Source: Henckelia pumila (lineage: Eukaryota; Streptophyta; Magnoliopsida; Lamiales; Gesneriaceae). From it: a stretch of 64,000 nucleotides of DNA. A model generated the notes under the pieces. The model was not told the DNA's origin, ran no database searches, and saw only the letters and a program-made list of their open reading frames with translations. Positions 1 through 11,002 of this stretch are shown here, one piece after another; positions within the stretch are counted from its first letter, which is position 1, and every line of letters starts with the position of its first letter. The translations under genes were made by a program, and so were the position numbers. The stretch covers positions 6,076,001 through 6,140,000 of the forward strand of contig NW_027331831.1 in NCBI RefSeq assembly GCF_033568475.1, in the 5' to 3' direction.

Positions 1-1532
1 ATCTGAATTCATAGCACTTGATAAAGCCGTAGAAGAAGCAGAATGACTTAGGAATTTTCTGGAGGATATTCCTTGTTGGTCAAAGCCAGTGCCTGCAATT
101 ATGATACATTGTGACAGTCAATCGGCAATTGCAAGGGCACATAATACTATGTATAATGGTAAGTCTCGACATATTTGTCGAAGATACAATACCATACGAT
201 AATTGATCTCAAATGGAGTTATCACAACTGATTACGTCAAATCAAAAGATAACTTAGCGGATCCGCTTACAAAAGCATTGAATAGAGATCAAGTGTACAA
301 CTTGTCAAGAGAAATGGGCTTAAAGTCTACAACATAAAGCTCTCATAGTGGTAACCCAACCTTGTTGATTGGAGATCCCAAAATCTTGGTTCAATGGGAC
401 AACTAAATTATGAGAATTTGAGTAAAAACTTTGGATTTTTTCCAACTCATTCCTAGGACGTAGAGTGTTGTTGCCTACGCATGTAGTGAGGTTAAGTTTG
501 AACTTTTAATGGTTTCTTGCATGGAAAAAGCGGAGTACTGTAGGATACTTTTCAAAGGAGACCACCTATGTAAGTGTGAGGACGAGCCGCCTCAATGAAA
601 CATTTATGAAGTCAAGATGTGTTCCATGGCCAAAACGGATACAATCGGAAAACCAATAGAAATGAAGAATAGTCATTGTGTAGGTACTATTGTCTGGGTT
701 TACATAAACCACTAAGAAGTTCAAGACATCATGTTCACTTCGTGGCCTAGTAAATCCGATAGTATTCTACTAAAAAAGGTTCAAAGCCACAAGCTACCTC
801 TCCTGATGCACTGAATTTTCGTGTGAACTCTCTTTGACATCATGTGCATTCATGCATTAATTTCATTCATGTGGGGGATTGTTGGAAATTTTGATTGTGC
901 ATAATGAATTGAAATTAAGCAATGCGAAATTCGGAAAGGAAAAAGGATTGAGAAGCTCGGAAAAAAAAATTATTGAACTGCAGGGGAGCTGAAAATTGCG
1001 CCCCTGCACTGGTCATGCTGCCTGGGCGTTTGCCCATGCAAGAAAGGGTGGCGCATGGGAGCAATATATTGCGCCCCTGCACCGGTGCTTCTGGCCACAC
1101 GAAAAGTTGCATCATTTTTTCGAATTTTCTGATATTTTTGACTTCTTTTGGTGATTTTAGTCAGTTATTTTTACCAAAAGACATACCACATGAGTGAAAA
1201 TTTTGTCTTTACATATAAACAATATAAATATGAGAATCAAACATCATTTTGAAATATAAACAGATTCTCAGATTTTCAAATACATTTTTCACATATTTTG
1301 TTTCTTCTTCTATTTACAAAAGAGAGTTCATATCATTTTTTGTTGTAAGAACTTGTGATATATAATGCTATATTCACAAGTAGAAGTTGTTGTATCTTGG
1401 GAGAAGATTGCCAAACACCGTAAGCACCAAGAGCGGGGCAAAATCTTCTTAAGGAAATCGTGTTCAACACGAGCCTCAACTGTTGAATTTTTTTCCTGTT
1501 TTCTTCTGCCCTATTCAAGTTTTTTTCCAACA
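1..1532 (+). mobile_element. 3' end of a Ty1/Copia LTR retrotransposon (fossil)
   Basis: The first ~340 bases translate as the C-terminal RNase H part of a Copia polyprotein, including the motifs HCDSQSAI and NLADPLTKAL. A ~540-bp untranslated stretch and a purine-rich tract (GTGGGGGA, about 872-879) come next, just before the 3' LTR. The 5' part lies outside the window. The coding remnant is broken (at least a couple of breaks), so this is an old copy. The family call is firm from the RNase H motifs; the lineage within Copia was not determined. Confidence 0.85.
880..1532 (+). repeat. 3' LTR of the Copia element
   Basis: The LTR begins TGTTGGAAA directly after the polypurine tract and ends TTTCCAACA, so its ends form a perfect 9-bp inverted repeat with the expected TG...CA borders. 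It is 653 bp long. The partner LTR lies outside the window, so age cannot be read from LTR divergence. Confidence 0.75.
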
Positions 1533-2138
1533 AATATACTAACAAAACCGTCTCACATTCGTTTTTGTAAATAATTTGTAGGTTATAGCATACACGTATT
1601 GCTTACCTTCTATAAAATTTGATTAGCTCGACGAAACAATATTTTTACGTCTAATATTTTATAAGCATAGTGTTTTAAAAGATCATTAATTTCATAAAGA
1701 GGATATGTATTTTTTTTAAAAAAAAAAAAAGATTTTCACTAAAAGAATACATGTTATTTACTTGTAAAACCATTAATATTAAAGTCGTGAGAAAATCAAG
1801 ACCTTGACTAAGATAATTTTTGAGCTTTTGGTCTGCATACACAAATGCCATTGAAAATTAATCCATATCATTCTAAAATAACAAAATCCACAGAAAAAAA
1901 ATAATTGTTTGTATATATTTCAAGATTTATCAAATCTTGCCACCAAATATTTTAAAAATATGTCACAATAGATAATATGGCGGCAGTTGGTTATAGCCGG
2001 TGTCATGATATTAAGAATTTTTTTTTTCTATTCTAAAAAAAAAAAAAAAGAATAAAAATAAAAGTGTGTTTTTGTTTTTAGTTTTTACCTTATTTTCCCC
2101 CTCCCACGTTACATGTTCATTCAATTATTACGAACGAT
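1533..2138. other. AT-rich intergenic stretch
   Basis: No gene-like frame or RNA gene was seen. The stretch contains short poly-A runs near 1717 and 2035 and ends in the left target duplication of the adjacent hAT element. Confidence 0.6.
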
Positions 2139-2676
2139 TAGAGCTCTCAAACGGACCAATTCATGGCGGGGCGGGGAGGTCCACCAAAAATCCACCTTTT
2201 GGTGGGTCGATGGCGGGCCGACCCACCATTCTGGCGGACTAGAAATCATCAACCCAACCCAACCCAAGGTGGGTTGCAGGTTAGGGGGGCCGGCCCGCGG
2301 GTTAGCTCACAAAAAATAAAAATAAATAAATAAATATTATAATTAATTATAAATATCATTTAATAAATAAATATTAATAGAAACATATTAATAAAAATTT
2401 TAATTATTGATTTCATGTGTGTAAATTTTATATAAAGTAATTAATACAAAAAAAATTCACAACTTTTATTAAAAAATACATATATCACAATAAAAATAAA
2501 AAAAATTATTAATTCTCCAGGCCCGCGGCGGGCCAACCCGCGTGGATCACGGGCCTTGGCGGGTTGGCCCATCTAGGCCCACCTTTTGTTGGGTTGAAAA
2601 AATTTCAACCCAACCCACTTAAATTATGTGGCGGGCCAGGCCAACCCGACGGGCCTAACCCAAATTGACGGCTCTA
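2139..2676. mobile_element. Non-autonomous hAT-type DNA transposon with 8-bp target duplication
   Basis: The element is 538 bp long and is flanked by perfect 8-bp direct repeats CGAACGAT at 2131-2138 and 2677-2684. Its ends are imperfect inverted repeats: TAGAGCTCTCAA on the left, and TAGAGCCGTCAA when the right end is read on the other strand. About 150 bp at each end is GC-rich, built from GGCGGGCC/AACCC-type words, while the core is almost pure AT. There is no coding capacity. An 8-bp duplication with TAGAG-type ends fits the hAT superfamily. The perfect duplication suggests a fairly recent insertion. Confidence 0.85.
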
Positions 2677-2949
2677 CGAACGATCACCTAATATTTGCTA
2701 AAAGAGGAGTCGAGGACTCCAAGTCGAGACATACAGTTTCACTGTTCACATCTCATCTCGTTAGCGTCTTTTATACGCGATGCGTGCATATGAATAAAAT
2801 ATTTTTTAGTAAATAATATTTTTAGATGTTAATTATTTTATATTCAAAATTTTAGATCACGATAAAAAAATTCAATATTTTAAAAAATTAGATAAAATTA
2901 GTCAATAGAAGATATAATAATATATATAGAAAACATCATGATTTAAAGG

Positions 2950-3039
<90 letters not shown>
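2950..3039. repeat. Mirror microsatellite (ATA)n then (TTA)n
   Basis: About 19 ATA units run directly into about 11 TTA units. The tract is therefore self-complementary and could extrude as a hairpin. The surroundings (2685-3400) are AT-rich with no gene apart from the MBS1 promoter region. Confidence 0.9.
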
Positions 3040-3367
3040 TAAAAATAATATTGTGTAGTTATATATATATTTATTACTATTAATAAAGCAAAAACAAATT
3101 ATATTAACTACTTTTGGTATTTTTAAGTGTTCTGTCAAAATTGCACTTTTTTCAAAATTATAATTATATGCATTGCTAACTAAAAAAAAATAAAAACATG
3201 TAATACATATAATTAAATTAGTCCTAAAATTTCATATATCCACTCATTAATTCACGCACACGTGCATATAGTTTAGAGTATTTGCTCTTTAAAATAAAAT
3301 ACATAATTATCTAAAAAATTTCACCATAATTTTAAAAATAAGATATATTTTAATTTTAAAAAATATA

Positions 3368-3379
3368 ATTTTATATACA
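3368..3379 (+). promoter_or_regulatory. Putative TATA box of MBS1
   Basis: A TTTTATATACAC sequence lies about 110 bp upstream of the MBS1 start codon. Between them is a purine-rich leader with AAAGA repeats (about 3435-3465). The spacing suits a short 5' leader. The call rests on motif and position only. Confidence 0.4.
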
Positions 3380-3481
3380 CGCTTGGTGATATATTGAAGC
3401 AAGCAATTGATATATATAGTGGTGCAGAAAAGAAACCCTCGCAAAGAAAAGAAAAGAAAAGAAAATCCGCAGGCAGCAATC

Positions 3482-3814
3482 ATGACTGGCAAGGCCAAGC
3501 CCAAGAAGCACACGGCCAAGGAGATCGCTTCCAAGATCGACGCCGCCACAACCAACCGCGGCGGAGGGAAGGCGGGCCTCGCCGATCGTTCCGGACACGA
3601 GAAAGGCGGCCACGCTAAACTCGAGTGTCCCCTCTGTAAGATCACTGCCCCCGACATGAAGTCTATGCAGATTCACCACGAAGCGCGCCACCCCAAGATT
3701 CCCTTTGACGAGGCCTCGCTCAACAATCTTCACGCCGGTGCCGGTGCCGGATCAGGTGCCGGAGCCGAGACATCCAAGCCGAAGCCCGGGGTGCGAGGCA
3801 GTCTCAAGAAGTGA
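3482..3814 (+). CDS. MBS1: METHYLENE BLUE SENSITIVITY-like C2H2 zinc-finger protein
   Basis: This intronless gene encodes 110 residues. The N-terminus MTGKAKPKKHTAKEI, the central NRGGGKAG segment and the C-terminal GVRGSLKK match the plant MBS family as I know it. One C2H2 finger is visible: C49-x2-C52-x12-H65-x4-H70. MBS proteins are small nuclear/cytosolic factors needed for gene responses to chloroplast singlet oxygen and high light; that role is family knowledge. The ATG at 3482 is the first in its frame after an upstream open stretch that lacks ATG, and it matches the family start. A Gly/Ala run (residues 85-95) before the conserved tail looks like a lineage-specific expansion. Length fits the family (about 100-110 residues). 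No neighbouring gene is functionally linked. Confidence 0.9.
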   Translation: MTGKAKPKKHTAKEIASKIDAATTNRGGGKAGLADRSGHEKGGHAKLECPLCKITAPDMKSMQIHHEARHPKIPFDEASLNNLHAGAGAGSGAGAETSKPKPGVRGSLKK

Positions 3815-6092
3815 AGCTCGATCCCCGCTCTTTTATTGGTTGCCGCTCCCTGTTTTTCCTATTTCGTCGCTAATTCAAAACCGGAAAAAAGTTCCGTATC
3901 TCTGTTTGCGCTTGTCGGATTATGTAGATACTTACATCAGCAATAATCTTATCAGACTCGGGAAACTTGTGTGTTGCTGTGATGTTATGCCGCTTTGCTT
4001 TATCATGTTGTATGTATTAAAACTGCTTATGTGTGGATGAAGTTGCTCTCTTGTGTGGTTGCGCTAACAGGTGTGTTAATTATTGTTTAATTTTCAGGAT
4101 GTGGACTTGTGAATCTATTTAGGAAGAACAACAAGGGTGATCTAGCTTGTGGTGTTTTTAATGCTTTTTGTGATTTTAGCATTGTCCCACGGGTTAAATT
4201 ACGCATGAACGAGTTATTCTTTTTCCCATATGATTGTTATTCCAATTGGAAGGCTTTTTTTAAATATTATCAATGTCAATTCATTGAGATATGCTGAGCA
4301 TCACACCGCTGACTTGTCTATCTTCTGATTTCAAAACAAGAAGAAGAAATCTGAGTGACTTGAGAAACTTTTTTTTTTATCTTGAGTTTGTAAATTTAGT
4401 AAGTTTTGGCCGTATCACCGTGCACTTGGGTATTACTGAAGTGAAATCAAGAATTATCTTGAGTTTGTAAATTTAATAAGTTTTGGCTGTGTCACCATGC
4501 ACTTGGGTATTACTGAAGTGAAATCATGAGGATTCTTTCTTTCATATAATTGATTCTCTTACTGTTTTAATAAGAATTTGGAATGGCACGTGTTGCCAAG
4601 ATGACTTCTCTGCCCTATTTTATAGTAGCAGTCTTTATCATGGTTTGTGAAACTGGATTTTAAAGGACTTGCTGATATCCTGTATTGAGTTTACGCCTGA
4701 TCTCTGATGTGCGTGCATCTTCAAAATTGTTGAGACTATGAATTTTATCTGGTAGGCCAGGCTTATTGGTTAAACCTTTGTTAAATTATTACAATTTCCC
4801 GGAGTTTTTCATCTATGTTGGCAACATATCTGAGCAAGTTTGTCACGAAACATTATAATCAGCAGTTCCATATTAATATTTTCTGGTTACTAAAACAAAG
4901 CAAATATATCTAGTTCAACATATGCCAATCAGACTTATGCGTGTTGAATTTACTACAATTATTTAAGTCGGGGATTGAAAAATCAATCCATTTTGCCAGT
5001 GTCCTTAATAATTGATTTTTATTGGGAATTTTGGTCCAGTAAATACATCACGCTATCTGTTCAAATGCTGGGTGGGGACTGCATGTTTTGGCAAACTGTG
5101 AACTTTTCGTTGTTTAGTTCCAGATCATGGTTTTGCTCATCGGCCATCGCCACATTATGTTATTGCTCTAGTGATTGGTTGTGTATTTAGATTTCCTCCT
5201 ATGTTGTGTATCTTCTTGCACTTTATCAATTTCGTATGTATTTTTGTTGGTGGTGGTTGGTGATGCTGCCAAGTGCTCTGTTCGAGGTATCGCTGTACCA
5301 TTTGTTTATATGTTTTACATGCTTCAACACATTCTCATTATCTGTTTTATGGCGTTGAGCTAACATATTATTATGCTTGATGTCGTGATTCAACCCCCCA
5401 GCCCCCAGCCCCCTAAATTAATGGGATAATGATTTGATTTTGACTCCATTAGAAAGGTGTTTCCACATGTGGTACTTGTTATGTTTGACAGGAATGGGAT
5501 ATTTTGTGCGAGTGAGCATGTATGTAACTTCTTTCTTGTTTCCTCTTCAACTTGATTCTAATGGGCTGAATGGATCATAATTAGTTTCTGGTGCCTAGAA
5601 CTTAATTCTGGGTTCTGAAGGTAATTCTTGTGCAATTTTTGATACGTGGAAACCGAGTCCGTTTTCAGACGCCAAGACATAGTGATGGAATTGAAACTGT
5701 GGGGATTAATTATTCTGTCTGCTTGCTTTGTTCTTCACCCTTTAAAATTTTTTCTCCTTGTTGCGCCTTGCCTGCGCCAACGAATTATATAGCAAAAAAG
5801 TGTGATTTGCATTGAACTAATCGAGCAAGCAGAATTGACCAAAGTCAATATCTTTTTCCGACTTGCTCAGATGAAACCAACTGATTTGAATCCATAACAG
5901 GGTAGATACTACGCTACAACGGGCGCAATAGTTTTTGGATCCATATGAGGCTCATGTTGATTCGAGGGCTATGCTGCACTTGGTATCAGCACCATAACAG
6001 GTCGATGATCTGGAGGTGACAGGCTAATCTCGTTCTAGTTTTCCATGCGACTGCTGCACGCATGGGTGCTGTGTTGCAGCTGATTGTTTTTA
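3815..6092. other. MBS1 3' untranslated region and gene-free spacer
   Basis: The first few hundred bases are probably the 3' UTR, because base composition stays mixed rather than AT-rich to about 5800. No conserved protein frame was found on either strand. The region could hold UTR introns or a non-coding transcript, but the sequence does not prove either. It contains one tandem duplication at 4378-4527. Confidence 0.45.
4378..4527. repeat. Two-copy tandem duplication, 77-bp unit
   Basis: Copy 1 (4378-4454) and copy 2 (4455-4527) share the same order of words, from TATCTTGAGTTTG to TATTACTGAAGTGAAATCA, with a handful of substitutions. They sit head to tail in the spacer after MBS1. Confidence 0.85.
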
Positions 6093-6247
6093 GAGAAATG
6101 CTAGTTGTACATTTTGGTTTATACCTAGCCTTACACTTTACACAATTATACACTTAAAACCATGCATTTAAGGGTATTTTGTAATTGAAGTGCAAGATAC
6201 AAGGGCTAAGGTTAGGCGTAAACCGAAGCGTACACCTGATATTTCTC
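6093..6247. mobile_element. Mutator-type MITE with perfect 9-bp target duplication
   Basis: This 155-bp element is flanked by TTGTTTTTA at 6084-6092 and 6248-6256. Its ends are ~44-bp imperfect inverted repeats: GAGAAATGCTAGTTGTACAT on the left, and GAGAAATATCAGGTGTACG when the right end is read on the other strand. It has no coding capacity. A 9-bp duplication is typical of Mutator-like elements. Its termini resemble those of the element at 11350-11532. Confidence 0.85.
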
Positions 6248-8380
6248 TTGTTTTTACAGCCCAATGTGTGCCTGAGAGACTGTCATCTACAGTGTGCTAT
6301 AAGGAATACAATAATCGAGTCTTTTGATTCCTCGTTTTGGTTCATTGAGATTGCATTCAAGAATTGAGTTCAGCTGCGCAAATTTTGATTTCCATACAGG
6401 TGTAGTTTATAAAATTAACTCAAATAAACAGAAGGAGAGAGACCAAGCACATTAGGAACTGTGTTCATATCTCTGTTCTTTGGAAATGTAATGGAGAAAA
6501 TCGATGTTTGTTCCTTGACCAGATTCCAGAAGAGGAGAGGCCTTTAAAAGGAAAGGGAAAATACCTTTTTTTTTTAGTATAGTAATTTGTCTCTTTTTTG
6601 TTTTGGCCAACTAACATTTGCATTTTTGGTTTTAATACAATAACTTCAAAATTTTGGCTATTTTGATCCATCCACGACCGATACGTTCAATTTTCACCGA
6701 ATGGCTAATTAAGTGAGTTAAAAACACATTTTTGTAACAATCATTGAATGATTCTAACTGATATGCAAAAAAAATTCGTTTGATTTGTTCGAATTTTTTT
6801 TAAAAAATTGTTAATTTGTTTTCAAATAAATCGATTTACTCCAAATCCAAAATCAAGAAACCTGCAATTTTTTCGCAAGCCACCATCTAATTACAGTTAT
6901 ACGACAAAAAAAACATTTCAGCGTTAAATGGACTAAAATGACCAAAATTTTAATATTTGGTACTAAAAAGTCAGTGCATCAAAACAAATTATTGTCCCCT
7001 GGTGAAAGTTAGGCAAAAGTGTTTTTTTTTTTTTTTTTTTCTTTTTAACATATCCAAAAGTTGATTCAAGATTGATTACATTTTCTTTTTTACGTTGAAA
7101 TAAATGCAATTAAGTCTCAAACTGAAGATCTCGTCCTATTACATTCGTCCTTTTGTTTTGATTTGCATAATAACAAATGAAGAAATTAAGGTGAATCTTA
7201 ACTACTTACACATGTTAGATAGAAGTAGGTGAAATAACAAAAATTGCCATAAATTTAGATCGAGTAGTTATTTATATGCGCGCACACACACAAATACATG
7301 TGTGTAATATAGTACTGTCTTAGTGCATCTAAACTTCCGTTCCAGTTTCTCGCTTTACCACAACTATTCCAAATCTCCCGCCAACTAATTATATTTTACA
7401 AGCGCAACAAAATTATGATATATCACACTTAATTGTTATGTCAATATTTTGTACATATTAAAATAAAATATTTCTATATATTAATCAAATATCGTGTGTT
7501 TTTTTTTTAATTTTTTCATTGTTAAGATTATCTTACCAGAGTATCTTTCATTTCTCTAAAGTAGTTACACAAACTCATCTTAAATTTATTCTTACACACA
7601 CACACACTTTATATAATAGTTGAATGTTAAAACGTGGAAAAATTGTAAATTTTATTTGTGGCACAGTATAATTATCTATTTATGATTTTAGTTCTTTACG
7701 TTATCAAATTTTAATTTTATTCCGTTATTTGTTTTTTCATTTTTCTGGTATTTTACTCATTTATTCAAAGTGGCGTCGATGTGTAACTAATTTGTTAGTG
7801 TCACGTCAACGCTTTCGATGAAAAATAACTAAAAGAACAACAATAAAAAATGCACTTAATTTTAGTTTAAAACATGATAAAATGCGGAGTTAAATATTTT
7901 TTTAAAAAAAAAGCTACGTGGAATTAACAAAATGCCAATAACTTTGCATGAAAATGGATCTCATCAAGTGATTCATTCATGTGTCTCATTATTAACCCAT
8001 ATCACGCATTCCTTCTATCTCTCCCTCAATATCATACACATATATATACTGCCTGCAGCTTTAATCTTCCATTTTTGTTATTTTCATACATACATAATTT
8101 CTCCTGTAAATACATATCCTTCAATGTGATCAAACACAGTATCAATCAAAATCTTGAAAACCCTAATCTAATCATGAGGGTTTTCCATTGATTGATACTG
8201 TGGGCAACATATTCCAGAATAATATTGATTATATTTTATGAATCATCAAGAAAACTGTGTATATATATATATGTAAAAAAAAAAAATAATGTGTGACTAA
8301 CAACTTATTACAAATCCAGATTGTTTTTTTTTTTTTCACCCTTATGTTTTCCATGCTTGATTTCGAAGATTGATAGGGCG
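6248..8380. other. AT-rich spacer and WRKY promoter region
   Basis: No gene was seen. Homopolymer T tracts occur near 6565 and 7021, and (CA)n stubs near 7262 and 7589. The last ~300 bases are the promoter and leader of the WRKY gene, with a TATATATA stretch at about 8260-8272 and the hairpin at 8135-8202. Confidence 0.5.
8135..8202. other. Stem-loop upstream of the WRKY gene
   Basis: Arm CACAGTATCAATCAA (8135-8149) pairs perfectly with 8188-8202. A second inner stem, GAAAACCCT (8156-8164), pairs with 8177-8185, leaving a 12-base loop and an asymmetric internal loop. The structure is 68 nt long and ends about 180 bp before the WRKY start codon. It may be a small MITE remnant, a transcribed leader hairpin or a small-RNA precursor; the sequence alone cannot decide. 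Confidence 0.6.
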
Positions 8381-11002
8381 ATGGAGTCGAATCAGACCGG
8401 AGACAGCTCTAGATCATCACCATCAGCTCCTTTGATCAACAGAAATCAAGAAATATATCATAGGCCGTCGTCTTCGTCGTCCTCGTCGTTGCTTCACGTA
8501 GATCAGCATGTGAATATTATGATAAACAGGGGCGGGGACGTGGACGGGGACGGGGACGGGGACGGGGACGGGGGCGGAGGCGGAGGCGGGCGGAGTAACA
8601 TGATTAGCATTGCGGAGAGGAGGGCAGCGAAATGTGGTTTCAATGTTCGGAACATGAACGTGCAGCCACGATTCTTGATCAGGACCACACACACGCCGCC
8701 GCCTCTGCCGTCGCCGACGGTGCTATGCTCGCCGTATTTCACGGTGCCACCTGGAATTAGTCCCTCCGCCTTGCTAGACTCCCCTGAGATGCTACCAAAT
8801 GCTCAGGTACCATTATGTGTATATTATATTATACCTCTTTTTACATGCATGCACATTACTCCAAACGTTTTAGTTTTAATAAAATTATTATGAGTAAATG
8901 GTATATGCAATTAACAAGATAAAAATTTGTTGAGAGCATAAATCAATCTAGAGCGTTTGGAAAATCTTTTCAAAATTCAGAGTTAAAACGCAAGAAAAAT
9001 CTTTAAAACAGGGCTAATACTTTGGATGAATTTTGTTTATATATAAAAATATATGTAGGGGGCACAACTATCTCCAACAACTGGAACCTTTCAATTTCCA
9101 TCACCAAAGCTCAAATGGACAGTGGCCAACAACAATTACATGAGGCCTCACAACAAAGTAAGTGTATTGTATATGCAACTACTGATTCGTAGCGAATTAA
9201 GGATGCATTTCTGTTGTAATGAAATGGATTGATGGTCATGATATGGCCGATTCTTGGCGAATGCAGGGAGTGGAGGAATACTATGAACAACAACCTGCAG
9301 TGGATTTGCAAGAAAATAAGAAGAAAGAGTGCATGGAAATGAAGCAACGGAAGGGGGCATATTTTCCTAAAGAAGTGACAAGGTCTTCAGAAGATGGGTA
9401 CTACTGGAGGAAATATGGCCAGAAACATGTGAAAGGGAGTGAATATCCAAGGAGTTACTACAAATGCACCCACACAAGCTGCCCGGTCAAGAAGAAGGTG
9501 GAGCGATCCCACGACGGTCATATTACAGAAATCGTGTACAAGGGCTCTCACAATCACCCCAAACCTCTGCCCTTGAAGCGGTTTGGTCATGTGGATGTAC
9601 TTGAGATCAATAATGAAAACATGGGGCTGCTGGATTCATCGGCTGCTCCGAACGGGGTGCACTACTCTTCTAATCCATCCTTTCAGACTAGTTATAGTTT
9701 CAAATCTGATCCCTCCTCCGCTTCCATGAAAGATTTCGAAGCTCAAGAGTTTAATGTGGCCGTGGAGGATCAAGATGTGGAAAGCGCTGAAACCATTTCC
9801 TTCCATGATGAAGACGACGAACACAACGATGAATCTGATTCCAAGAAAAGGTATATATATAGATATAGATAAACCCGAAAACATATGGACTAGCTCGTTT
9901 ATTATACCTTTTAATTTATCGAAAACATGGATCAAACCAAATGCATTTCATTATTGGTATAGGAAGAGGGAGAGCTTTTCGATTGAGACGAACATATCGC
10001 GGTCCACACGGGAGCCACGAGTCGTCGTCCAGATAGAGAGTGAGATCGATATTCTTGATGATGGATACCGGTGGAGGAAATACGGACAGAAGGTTGTTAA
10101 AGGAAATCCTAACCCAAGGTTTGTAAAATTAATATTTCACACATTGCTAGTATATAATATAGTTAGTTTTATCCACAATATGCATGTAATAACTTTATTC
10201 CATTTTCTTGCATTCATACAGGAGCTACTACAAGTGCACTAGCCCCGGCTGCCCCGTGCGGAAGCACGTCGAAAGGGCCGCAAATGACTTGAAATCTGTC
10301 ATTACAACATACGAGGGGAAACATAACCATGAAGTGCCCGTGGCAGCGGCGGCGGCCACGAGAAACGCGGGGGGCACAGGCCTTGTCCTACAAGCTGGAG
10401 ATCATCAGATGCCACGAGCAGCTCCTAACAGCGTTTCGGATTTTGCCACGACGTCTAAGCCGAAACAGGGCGGCAAGCAATTAGTCCAGCAGCATCTCCC
10501 CCCGCCACCAATGTACAACTTCAACAAAACAAAGTCATTCATCTTCAATTACAATGATCATCACCTGATCATGAGGTCTAATTACTCCAACATGGCTTCA
10601 ACTACTAGTACTACACCTGGGAATAATCTCCACAACTTCGGATCTTCGTCGGCTAACTATCCCGTGTCCTTTCCTCCATTTCACTATGGCTCTCTTCTGA
10701 TGAATGGGAACTTCATCAAGAACTATCCCGCCGCCAATTCTACTGGCTTTTACCCCATGACTGGTGGAAATTTGCCGGAATACATGTCGACCATGAATCA
10801 TGTTCAAGCCGCCGGATCAGCCGGCCATGGCGGCAACTTTCACGTCGGAAATTACGGTCATGTAGCAGCTTGTAATCAAGGGCAGGAAATCAGAGAATGC
10901 CATGGAAAAGTTATGAAACCAAAGGAGGAGAAAAGGGATGAAGGTGATCACATATATGATGCTTGTCTTTCCATTCCTAATCATGGTAATGGAATAATGT
11001 AG
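8381..11002 (+). CDS. Group I WRKY transcription factor (two WRKY domains)
   Basis: Five exons (8381-8806, 9059-9157, 9267-9850, 9963-10118, 10222-11002) join with GT-AG borders and unbroken frame to give 681 residues. The N-terminal WRKY domain has WRKYGQK at 222-228 and a zinc site C242-x4-C247-x22-H270-N-H272. The C-terminal domain has WRKYGQK at 407-413 and C427-x4-C432-x23-H456-N-H458. The intron after the PNPR codon of the second domain is the position conserved in WRKY genes. A basic nuclear signal, KKRKR, spans 368-372. Ser-Pro sites at 127, 134 and 147 within the DSPEML...SPTTGTF segment match the MAP-kinase target cluster of group I proteins. The factor should bind W-box DNA (TTGAC core) in the nucleus, often in defence or stress responses. 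Exon 1 carries an odd Gly/Asp tract from a GACGGG repeat. I cannot assign the exact orthologue. Confidence 0.93.
8537..8597. repeat. GACGGG/GGCGGA coding minisatellite in WRKY exon 1
   Basis: Repeated hexamers encode an alternating Asp-Gly run followed by poly-Gly, near residues 53-72. A serine run from TCGTCGTCT-type triplets lies just before it. Low complexity of this sort is prone to length polymorphism. Confidence 0.85.

Noticed and set aside
2902-3138. A minus-strand frame of Asn and Ile runs.
   Set aside because: It is produced wholly by the ATA/TTA microsatellite.
3815-6090. A possible second gene after MBS1, because base composition is mixed and the stretch is long.
   Set aside because: No frame on either strand shows a recognisable domain, conserved start or splice-linked exons. 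Only short open stretches exist, so I leave it as UTR and spacer.
8423-8742. Minus-strand open frames with Pro/Ser repeats.
   Set aside because: They are antisense shadows of the GC-rich WRKY exon 1.
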